Assembly: GCA_002359185.1 (NCBI GenBank)
Contig: DEML01000113.1
Coordinates: forward strand, 105,647 to 138,733
Direction of reading: 5' to 3'
Source: Planctomycetaceae bacterium UBA2671
Lineage (GTDB): Bacteria > Planctomycetota > Planctomycetia > Planctomycetales > Planctomycetaceae
Length of the DNA: 33,087 nucleotides
Below are positions 18,076 to 24,862 of this stretch, one piece after another. The first letter of the stretch is position 1. Every line of letters begins with the position of its first letter. The notes beneath the pieces were generated by a model. It saw only the letters and a program-made list of their open reading frames with translations, was not told where the DNA came from and ran no database searches. Made by a program: the position numbers and the translations under genes.

Positions 18076-20610
18076 TTAGTGATTGAACATAAACTCCTTG
18101 GAGTTGATGAGAGCCCAGATGACATCCTCATAAGAGGTTTTCACTTCGATCCCTTCCCGTGAGACATAGCCAACAGCAGCCTGCATTTCTTCCGGTTTAG
18201 GTTGGCGGGAATAAGCCCAAAGGTAGAGATCAGAAATTTTCTCTTCATGGGAGCGCTCTTTATCAGCAGCCAGTTGACTGGCGCGACCTTTTCCGTCCGC
18301 AATTTTCCCCTGGACATCCTGACTGTTCAACAGGTGCAGAGATTGTGCCAGGCTGGCGTCAGCAGAGCGTTCGCATTCGCAGGCCGTCTCTCCCTGAGGC
18401 TGTCCGAAAACTTTCAGGAAGTAAGGGGCATTGTTGACATCCCGCATTTGCAGAGCCGCGTAGCCGGCAGGCAAACCGTTTATACGGCTTTCCGTTCCCG
18501 TAATTTGATGCAGAGCATCATAAAGGACCTCTGCTGGTAATCTTTTGGGGTAATACCGGGAGAAGTTCTGCTTGTCTTTTAAGTTGTACTCATTCGGCAT
18601 CGCACTGAGTTGGTACGTATGGGAATTACAAATCAATCGCACAAGAGCTTTGAGATCGAAACCAGATTCCACAAAACTCTTAGATAGAGCAGCCAGTAAT
18701 TCGGGATTAGCGGGAGGATTTGTTGCCCGCATATCATCTTCAGGATCGACAATTCCCCGTCCGAAAAAGTGTTTCCAGTATCGATTCACGAGTGTAGCTG
18801 AGAAAAACGGATTGTCCGGCTCGGCCATCCAGTCGGCCAGCGCGGTTCGCGGATCCTGCTCTGGGGTTAATTCCGCAGGATCTCCACCAAGCCCACACGG
18901 TTTTAAATCAGTCCCGGATCGAGGATTTTTGGCAGTCGCGTTGCCGATATTGTGGAAGACGCGTTTTTCACGACTTTTCACATTTTCATTGGCAGCAGGA
19001 TTCTTTTTACCGATGCGGGAATAAAACGCAGCCATGCTGTAGTAATCGTCCTGACTCCATTTTTCGAAGGGATGATGATGGCAACGGGCACATTGAATTC
19101 GCACCCCTAGAAACAGCTGAGTGCTGTCTTCGACGAGAGCCTCGGCGTCGGTCACTTCGCGATACCAGGCGACTGGAGGATTTTCATCCATACTTCCAGT
19201 CGCGGTTACGATTTCGCGGACCATTTGATCGTAAGGTTTATTTTCGTAAATGTTATTCCAGATCCACTGGTAAAACGCATGGACTCCCTGCAAATCTTCC
19301 GGGCGATCTTTGCGATTGCGTAACAACAGACTCCATTTGTTTGTGAACAGGTCGGCATATTCGGTCGAGTCGAGTAAACGATCAATCAACTCGCTGCGTT
19401 TGTTCGGATTGGTATTTGCCAGAAAAGCCCGGGATTCTTCTGCGGAAGGTAGTTTTCCGGTGACATCCAGATGGACGCGTCGGAAGAATGTCGCATCATC
19501 CGACCGCTCAGAAGCAGGGATGCCGAGTTGCTGTAATTTTCCGAAAACAGCTTGATCAATCAGGTTGCCGGATTCCGGAATCGGTTGCGTACTGGCACCC
19601 AGAGGAATCGTTGCGCGGAACGTGGAAACCTGTCCCTGATAACGAGCCATGATGGCGACTTCACCACTGAGCTGTCCTGTCGTGACGAGTCCTTCCGGTG
19701 TCACTTCCGCCATTTCAGCCACATTCGGCTCGTACAATGCCATGCGAGTGACATCTTCAGTATGACCATCGCTGTAGGTGGCAATGACGCTAATCTGCTG
19801 ATTGACATCCTGCCCCATGATTCGTTGCTCGGGAAGACATTGGATACCAGTCAATACAGGATCGCTCTCACTCCAGTAGGGCATTCCCTGTTCAATCCAG
19901 CGGGAGATGAGACGATATTCATCGCTTTCGGGTTTGAGAGGACTTCCGCCGCCATGGGGTACGAGACCGGTCCCTTTGGTGAGTAGCAGGCTTTCCGCAG
20001 GAGAAGCGGGGGATAATCTGCGACCACGACTTTCGTAGACCAGAAATTCGTAATCATCTTCGGGATAGAATCCGAGCAGAGAAAGTTTGAAGCCGTTCTG
20101 ACCACTCGCTTTGCCGTGGCAGCCACCACCATTGCAACCCAATTTGGAAAAGATGGGCACAACCTGAGTTTTGAAATTGACAGGATGAACTGCATCCATA
20201 CCAGTGACAACAACGGGTCGAGTGGCCTGAACTCCCAGAGACGTTGTTATCGTGATGACTGCAGAACCATTTTCTTTGGGAACGATCAAACCGTTTGCCG
20301 TCACACGAGCAACATTGGGCGGTTCAACATTCCACGTGACATCACGTGTGTAATCAATAAGACGCTGATCCCGCATCAAGCCGGAAGCAAACAACTGTTT
20401 CCGGTCATCTTGTCCCCGCAAAGTGATTGCTCCATTGGCATCATCTGCAAGAACAGGGCCAATCGAGAGTTCCGCGATGGTGAGAGATTGCTCAGCAGGT
20501 TCGTTTGCCTCGATTTGACTGAGACCGAGGGCAGCGACGAGGCCAAAAACCAGTAAAGTCGCAGCAGTTGACCTGAAAGAGATGAAGTTCGCGATAGTTC
20601 GATTGATCAT
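18076..20610 (-). CDS. DUF1549/DUF1553 (PSD1-type) cytochrome protein with Ig-like domains
   Basis: The protein has 844 residues. It has a signal peptide (about 1-35), an Ig-like BIG2 domain at about 40-137, and a heme-binding segment with CNGGGCH at 159-165, a C-x4-CH variant, followed by GKASGQNGFKLSLLGF. A second BIG2-like domain covers 255-340. DUF1549 covers about 350-550 and includes a second CxxCH site, CARCHHHPF, at 507-515. DUF1553 covers about 585-835 (LADWMAEPDNPFFSATLVNR, YWKHFFGRGI). This architecture is a hallmark of planctomycetes and some relatives; its function is unknown but electron transfer or a heme enzyme is likely. It is the first gene of the operon. Its usual DUF1501 partner does not follow it. 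Confidence 0.94.
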   Translation of the reverse strand: MINRTIANFISFRSTAATLLVFGLVAALGLSQIEANEPAEQSLTIAELSIGPVLADDANGAITLRGQDDRKQLFASGLMRDQRLIDYTRDVTWNVEPPNVARVTANGLIVPKENGSAVITITTSLGVQATRPVVVTGMDAVHPVNFKTQVVPIFSKLGCNGGGCHGKASGQNGFKLSLLGFYPEDDYEFLVYESRGRRLSPASPAESLLLTKGTGLVPHGGGSPLKPESDEYRLISRWIEQGMPYWSESDPVLTGIQCLPEQRIMGQDVNQQISVIATYSDGHTEDVTRMALYEPNVAEMAEVTPEGLVTTGQLSGEVAIMARYQGQVSTFRATIPLGASTQPIPESGNLIDQAVFGKLQQLGIPASERSDDATFFRRVHLDVTGKLPSAEESRAFLANTNPNKRSELIDRLLDSTEYADLFTNKWSLLLRNRKDRPEDLQGVHAFYQWIWNNIYENKPYDQMVREIVTATGSMDENPPVAWYREVTDAEALVEDSTQLFLGVRIQCARCHHHPFEKWSQDDYYSMAAFYSRIGKKNPAANENVKSREKRVFHNIGNATAKNPRSGTDLKPCGLGGDPAELTPEQDPRTALADWMAEPDNPFFSATLVNRYWKHFFGRGIVDPEDDMRATNPPANPELLAALSKSFVESGFDLKALVRLICNSHTYQLSAMPNEYNLKDKQNFSRYYPKRLPAEVLYDALHQITGTESRINGLPAGYAALQMRDVNNAPYFLKVFGQPQGETACECERSADASLAQSLHLLNSQDVQGKIADGKGRASQLAADKERSHEEKISDLYLWAYSRQPKPEEMQAAVGYVSREGIEVKTSYEDVIWALINSKEFMFNH

Positions 20611-20671
20611 ATGGGTCGTCCTAAAAATCCCACGAAGTCAGTTGAAACTGCAGGTTGGTTTTTGTTACTCA

Positions 20672-20698
20672 AGTTGCGAATGCAAGCAATTCGCAACT
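20672..20698. promoter_or_regulatory. 10-bp perfect inverted repeat upstream of the PSD1 operon
   Basis: AGTTGCGAAT at 20672-20681 and ATTCGCAACT at 20689-20698 are exact reverse complements with a 7-nt spacer. The site lies 62-88 nt before the start codon of the PSD1-type gene. It may be an operator for a dimeric regulator or a hairpin in the 5' leader; there is no U-tract on either side. Confidence 0.5.
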
Positions 20699-20863
20699 CA
20701 ATTCGGTAGGGCGCATCGGTAAGGTTTGTGTATGAGGAGATGAAATTTGCCATGATATTGCATCGTGCAAAAAAATTCACAACATATTCATCGTGTTCAA
20801 ACATATCAGTATTTGCTTGATTGTCAACATTGAAACCGCCGATTCCGCCTACTCCTGTTGAGG

Positions 20864-20949
20864 TTTTATTGAGGTGTGAACATGTGGTGTACAGGCTCTG
20901 TTTGGTCCAAATGCTGTATTATCTTTAAATTTCAATGACCTCAATAAAA
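20864..20949. promoter_or_regulatory. widely spaced 12-bp perfect inverted repeat
   Basis: TTTTATTGAGGT at 20864-20875 is the exact reverse complement of ACCTCAATAAAA at 20938-20949, with 62 nt between the arms. It is in the middle of a divergent promoter region. Paired operator sites or a long-range stem are possible; chance cannot be ruled out. Confidence 0.4.
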
Positions 20950-21177
20950 TTAAACTTGTAATAGGTAATTATACTCAGCAAGTTTTCGTTGGTGAATATT
21001 TGAAATCCGAGTTCTTAAAATCTCAAGAAATCCAATTGTCATGGTTTGATATTGGTCGTAACGTTGTCCGCCTTGTTTCCTGCAATTTATAGTTCATACA
21101 TTATGTCGCTGGGCTGATGTTTCTCGATTCATGAGAGAGATATCTATAATTAAGCCTTTTGATGCGCTGAGATCCCT

Positions 21178-21615
21178 ATGCCAGAAACAACTCCATCACC
21201 ATCGTCTTCTCTGGCTGAGAAGCGTATTCGGGTGATTCTGAGACTGATTGGAATTGGTGGCATGCTGGCAGCTCCGATGATGTTGATGCCGCTCGAATGG
21301 ATGCAGCAGATGCATCAGCTTGTTCTTCCTGGAAAGTTGCCAGCGTCGGCGACTGTCAATTATCTGACTCGTTCTCTGGCAATGTTTTATGCGCTGAGTG
21401 GTTTGGTCACACTATATATTTCCTTTGATGTCATGCGTTATGCTCCTTTGATCAAACTCTGGGGGATTTGTGCGATCGTCAAAGGGTTTGTTATTACTGC
21501 AATCGACCTGCACGCTGGCTATCCACTCTGGTGGATGACCATTGAAGGACTGTTTTCATTGCTGATTGGGCTGTGGATCTGTCAACTCTGCAGGAAACTC
21601 GATATTCAAGAGTGA
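21178..21615 (+). CDS. small multi-pass membrane protein, hypothetical
   Basis: The protein has 145 residues with about four hydrophobic segments: VILRLIGIGGMLAAPMMLMP, SLAMFYALSGLVTLYISFDV, LIKLWGICAIVKGFVITAI and WWMTIEGLFSLLIGLWI. A conserved-looking EWMQQMHQLVLPGKLP stretch lies between helices one and two, with TVNYLTRSLAMFYA after it. I do not recognise a named family. It comes before the protease gene on the same strand with about 60 nt between them, so the two may share a transcript. Confidence 0.78.
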   Translation: MPETTPSPSSSLAEKRIRVILRLIGIGGMLAAPMMLMPLEWMQQMHQLVLPGKLPASATVNYLTRSLAMFYALSGLVTLYISFDVMRYAPLIKLWGICAIVKGFVITAIDLHAGYPLWWMTIEGLFSLLIGLWICQLCRKLDIQE

Positions 21616-21676
21616 CGGCATCATGGTTTACGGATCGAAGTAAATAGACTTGCAAATATAGAGGAATCGGAATCCC

Positions 21677-23161
21677 ATGCTCGATCGTAAAATCTTTTCA
21701 TTCGCTTTATTTTTCGTGACGCAGGTGTGCTCTCCAGTCGAGGTGTGGTCCGAAATTCCCGAGGACTCTCCGCGTCGTACGAAGACGGTGAAATTGATTG
21801 AGCAGATTGAACCATCCGTGGTGGCGATTTTCAGTCAATCGCCGGAAAGAGGTTCCAGCGGAAGTGGATCGATTATTCATCCGCATGGCTATGTATTGAC
21901 TTGCGATCATGTGGTGAGAAATTATCCGGGAGTGGTCGTAGTAGGTGGTGATCAGATCCGTCGTTATCGCATCGTGGCTCGCTTGCCCGAAAAGGATTTG
22001 TCGATTATTCAATATGCACGTCGGGAGAATGCTCCATTCATTTCAATTGGGCAGAGTCTGGATGTAATGACAGGAGAGCCAATCCTGGTCGGCGGAAATC
22101 CGGGTGGACGCGGAATCGTCTTCAATTCGGGCATTGTCAGTTCTCGTTCCGTCGTCGCCAATATGCCAAACGCACTGGCTCAGGCTCAGCTGGGGGGAGA
22201 GTATCGGGACAAATTCATTCAGTTCGATGCGGCTTCCAATCGAGGAAATTCAGGGGGACCTCTATTCAACGCATTGGGTGAACAAATTGGAGTAGTTGCC
22301 GGGAAAAATTTTGATGAGGAAAATATCAATTATGCAGTCCCTGTCGAAACATTACGCAGTCGTGTGAAAGCGATGATCGCTGCGGAAATTCGTTCGGATA
22401 TTTATGCGGGAATCGAATGCGATTATTCTCTCCGAACTGCTGAAGTTGTTTCGGTTACTCCCGATAGTCCAGCCGATAAAGCAGGATTGCAGGTTGGCGA
22501 TGTGATTACCGGTTTCAATGAATTCCCAGTTGAAGATTCCCTCCACTGGATGCTGGCACTCATGTATCGAAGTCCGGGAGAGGAAGTCGAATTAAAGTAT
22601 CTGAGAGGAAAAGTACAACACAAGCAGAAGTTCAAACTGGATTCCTGTCCGTTAATCAAGTCTGCTGAGATCGACAAAACTTTGCTGGAGCAGGGGGGGA
22701 CTGTCAAAATTTATGAAGGTCAGTTTGAAGTGCTGCCGGAGTTGGAGAAAATGAAACCAGTTCGATCGGTTGTATTCAAAGAGTGGAAGTCGCCGGAAGA
22801 AATTGCAGAACTTCCGCACTTCTTTGCCATGACGATTGAGGGATATCTGTCCGTTCCAGAATCTGGAGCAATTCAGTTTATTTTGGGTTCCGACGATGGC
22901 AGTCGATTCTGGATTGATGATCAACTCGTCATCGACAATCCGGGGCATCACCCCTACCAGGAAGAAAGTAACTGGGTGAGATTGGAGAAGGGTTTGCATC
23001 CCATCAAACTCGATTATTTCGAATTGAGAGGAGAGTCGACTCTCAAGCTTCAGTGGAGACTGGAAGGAAAAGAGCCGGAAATTGTCCCGGCGGAATTCAT
23101 TTTTCGCAGGAAGGAAGTTGAACAGAGTCAGGATAACCCTATTCGAAAGAAGAGTGATTAG
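21677..23161 (+). CDS. secreted trypsin-like (HtrA/Deg-type) protease with PDZ and PA14 domains
   Basis: The protein has 494 residues. A short signal peptide (about 1-25) is followed by an S1C trypsin-like domain with a complete apparent triad: His78 in LTCDHVV, Asp107 in EKDLSII and Ser192 in RGNSGGPLF. A PDZ domain lies at about 245-320 (SVTPDSPADKAGLQVGDVIT). From about 345 to 475 there is a PA14-type carbohydrate-binding domain (IEGYLSVPESGAIQFILGSD, then DGSRFWIDDQLVIDN and LHPIKLDYFE). A PA14 domain after the PDZ of a Deg protease is unusual and suggests targeting to glycans in the periplasm or at the surface. AGAGGAA lies about 10 nt before the ATG. The stop codon TAG touches the ATG of csaA. 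Confidence 0.92.
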   Translation: MLDRKIFSFALFFVTQVCSPVEVWSEIPEDSPRRTKTVKLIEQIEPSVVAIFSQSPERGSSGSGSIIHPHGYVLTCDHVVRNYPGVVVVGGDQIRRYRIVARLPEKDLSIIQYARRENAPFISIGQSLDVMTGEPILVGGNPGGRGIVFNSGIVSSRSVVANMPNALAQAQLGGEYRDKFIQFDAASNRGNSGGPLFNALGEQIGVVAGKNFDEENINYAVPVETLRSRVKAMIAAEIRSDIYAGIECDYSLRTAEVVSVTPDSPADKAGLQVGDVITGFNEFPVEDSLHWMLALMYRSPGEEVELKYLRGKVQHKQKFKLDSCPLIKSAEIDKTLLEQGGTVKIYEGQFEVLPELEKMKPVRSVVFKEWKSPEEIAELPHFFAMTIEGYLSVPESGAIQFILGSDDGSRFWIDDQLVIDNPGHHPYQEESNWVRLEKGLHPIKLDYFELRGESTLKLQWRLEGKEPEIVPAEFIFRRKEVEQSQDNPIRKKSD

Positions 23162-23500
23162 ATGGAAACAATCTCCTGGTCCGATTTTGAACGGATCGAG
23201 TTGCGAGTGGGTACCATTATTTTTGTGGACGATTTTCCAGAGGCTCGCAAACCGGCTTATAAAATTAAAGTCGACTTTGGAGCCGAGATTGGAATCAAAC
23301 AATCAAGTGCCCAGATTACTGACCTGTACAGCAAAGACGATTTATTAAATCGTCAGATTGTTGGCGTAATCAATTTCCCTGCTAAACAAATCGGGCCAGT
23401 TCGTTCAGAATGCCTGATCACCGGATTTTATAATGAAGATGGAGCCGTCGTGCTGGCGATACCAGAACGGCCAATTGGTAATGGAGCCAAACTTGGTTAA
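23162..23500 (+). CDS. csaA: CsaA-like tRNA-binding-domain protein
   Basis: The protein has 112 residues and is a single OB-fold tRNA-binding domain (PF01588), the full length of CsaA. Visible family features are the start ISWSDFERIELRVGTI, the central YKIKVDFGAEIGIKQSSAQI, and INFPAKQIGPVRSECLITGF near the end. CsaA is described as a dimer with chaperone-like and export-related activity in Bacillus, and can bind tRNA. The ATG follows the TAG of the protease gene with no spacing, so translational coupling is likely. The pairing with a secreted protease would fit a role in protein export or quality control, but this is inference. Confidence 0.92.
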   Translation: METISWSDFERIELRVGTIIFVDDFPEARKPAYKIKVDFGAEIGIKQSSAQITDLYSKDDLLNRQIVGVINFPAKQIGPVRSECLITGFYNEDGAVVLAIPERPIGNGAKLG

Positions 23501-23611
23501 ACTCAAACTTAACTCAGGCAGGCTCTTATTCTTCTGGTTCATACAACAGCTTGATACTGTGAGATTCTACTGATTAATTTTCTGTTTTACTTATCGACGA
23601 GGGTTACATAA

Positions 23612-24160
23612 ATGCCAACGGTAGATGATGTGCTTCTGCTTTTTCAGTCTCGGGGTAATTCGCAATACGGTGGCGAAGCAGTGACTCAGCAAGAGCATGC
23701 TTTGCAGGCCGCGACTCTCGCAGATGCAGAAGGAGCCTCTGATGCACTTATTACAGCCGCCTTATTGCACGATGTCGGTCATCTGCTGCATGATCTCCCC
23801 GAGGAATCTCCTGAAATGGGTGTCGATGATCATCACGAAGGTTCGGGGTATCACTATTTGAATTCGATCTTTCCTGCTGAAGTGACCGAACCGATCCGCC
23901 TGCATGTCGCAGCAAAACGCTATCTCTGTGCAGTCGATCCGAATTACCAGTCCTGCTTAAGCGAGCCATCAATTGTGAGTCTGAACCTTCAGGGAGGAGC
24001 GATGAGTTCCGAAGAGGTTCGTGCATTCGACGAGAACCCTCATCGTGAGGCGGCGGTACGTCTTCGGCGCTGGGACGACGAAGCAAAAGTTGCCAACTTG
24101 ACGACTCCACTGCTGTCGTACTTCCAACCGATTGTTCATTCGGCAGCGAATCCTGCTTGA
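23612..24160 (+). CDS. PhnZ-like HD-domain diiron oxygenase
   Basis: The protein has 182 residues and is an HD-domain protein of the phosphonate-degrading oxygenase type. Against the PhnZ residues as I recall them, every key position has a counterpart: Tyr19 and Glu22 in QYGGEAV, metal ligands His29, His53-Asp54 in LLHDVGHLL, His75, His98, and Asp155 in RRWDDEA. PhnZ uses a mixed-valent diiron centre and O2 to cleave a C-P bond of hydroxylated phosphonates, releasing phosphate; the Gimesia maris PhnZ1 acts on hydroxymethylphosphonate. The hydroxylase partner (PhnY type) is not in the window, so the substrate is uncertain. GAGGG lies upstream of the ATG. A phosphohydrolase role is less likely because of the Tyr/Glu pair. 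Confidence 0.82.
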   Translation: MPTVDDVLLLFQSRGNSQYGGEAVTQQEHALQAATLADAEGASDALITAALLHDVGHLLHDLPEESPEMGVDDHHEGSGYHYLNSIFPAEVTEPIRLHVAAKRYLCAVDPNYQSCLSEPSIVSLNLQGGAMSSEEVRAFDENPHREAAVRLRRWDDEAKVANLTTPLLSYFQPIVHSAANPA

Positions 24161-24254
24161 ATGACGATCTTTAGATCTCAAATCATCGTTCGCAAGCTTC
24201 GGTTTTTTCTGCTTTTAAATACCTGACAAAACAAAATGAAGACAAAACAATAGG

Positions 24255-24290
24255 GGGTGGCGGGGGCGCTCCGCTTCAGCGGAAGCCCCC
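24255..24290. repeat. GC-rich hairpin repeat, family A, copy 2
   Basis: It matches the reverse complement of positions 1-36 at 34 of 36 bases and shares its first 17 bases with 3053-3069. The GGGGG and CCGCT arms pair with AGCGG and CCCCC to give an imperfect hairpin. The three copies in 33 kb lie between genes or at gene edges, as expected for a REP-like family with many genomic copies. Confidence 0.85.
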
Positions 24291-24575
24291 GGAAGTTCTA
24301 CGAGTCGGGGCTCCTCTTCGAGAGCGCATCATCACCTTGGTTATATGACCTTCGCAGTGAAATCAATTCGGAGTATTGACAGGTGTTCTTCTGCCGACGT
24401 AATACGGACTCTAACAATATAGAGCGCGTTTACACTTAAGTTTGAAATCCACTGGAAGTCCCAAAGTTACCAAGGTAATCACTGGGTTATAATCGTTAAA
24501 ACGATGAAGTGGAATTTGAAATTGTTTCCAGGATCAATCTCAAAGGAAACTCTAGAGTCTCATGTAATAAAAGAA

Positions 24576-24654
24576 TCACGCAAAGACGCAAAGTCGCAAA
24601 GATGTTTCGAAGACATCGATCAAAAATCCTTTGCGACTTTGCGTCTTTGCGTGA
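24576..24654. repeat. 26-bp perfect inverted repeat of CGCAAAG units
   Basis: The left arm (24576-24601) starts TCACGCAAAGACGCAAAGTC and ends GCAAAG; the right arm (24629-24654) is its exact reverse complement. Each arm is itself made of near-tandem CGCAAAG units. The 27-nt centre begins with TGTTTCGAAGACA, which has partial dyad symmetry. Elements of this kind are scattered in many unrelated bacterial genomes and may be small non-autonomous mobile elements or recombination footprints. Confidence 0.85.
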
Positions 24655-24767
24655 AACATTTTTAACATTGAAAATTCTGACATGTCAGTTGTTATTTTAG
24701 GTCGTAGAATCGCGCTATTTCAAATTAGAAAGCGTATAATCTTTAATGGTTTTGTGAGCAAGTCAGG

Positions 24768-24809
24768 AAAACAAAAACGAGTGTCACTGGCGAAACCAAT
24801 GGCACTCGT
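24768..24809 (-). terminator. intrinsic terminator of the TlpA-like gene
   Basis: On the minus strand ACGAGTGCCA pairs with the facing TGACACTCGT with one wobble, an inner TGG/CCA stem closes the loop, and TTTTTGTTTT follows the stem. It lies about 55 nt after the stop codon of the TlpA-like gene. Confidence 0.88.
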
Positions 24810-24862
24810 ATTATCAAAATAATTCATGATTGAGACAGTTTATTTATTGTGGTTGATGCTGC

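Larger units (their letters stand above)
20611..21177. other. divergent intergenic region with two inverted repeats
   Basis: This 567-nt AT-rich region separates the PSD1 operon (-) from the small membrane protein gene (+), so both promoters should be here. It contains a 10-bp perfect inverted repeat at 20672-20698 and a 12-bp perfect inverted repeat with wide spacing at 20864-20949. No convincing gene was seen. I cannot assign promoter boxes with confidence. Confidence 0.6.
24161..24862. other. repeat-rich intergenic region, no gene
   Basis: About 700 nt lie between the PhnZ-like gene (+) and the TlpA-like gene (-). It holds the family A repeat at 24255-24290, a large perfect inverted repeat at 24576-24654 and the terminator of the TlpA-like gene at 24768-24809. 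The 63-codon frame across 24509-24700 is made by the inverted repeat and has no coding character. The stretch 24291-24490 shows nothing I can name. Confidence 0.65.

Noticed and set aside
21080..21110. Third copy of repeat B near CTGCAATTTATAGTT
   Set aside because: Only one 15-nt block matches (14 of 15); the other ordered blocks of the repeat are missing.
22652..23302. 216-codon minus-strand ORF across the protease/csaA junction
   Set aside because: Both sense genes are well supported by motifs; the antisense frame has no domain and no start signal.
24509..24700. 63-codon plus-strand ORF
   Set aside because: It is formed by the two arms of the perfect inverted repeat at 24576-24654 and has no ribosome binding site or domain.
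24161..24860. CRISPR-like array in the repeat-rich spacer
   Set aside because: Repeats are inverted, not direct, and there are no regularly spaced units or cas genes.
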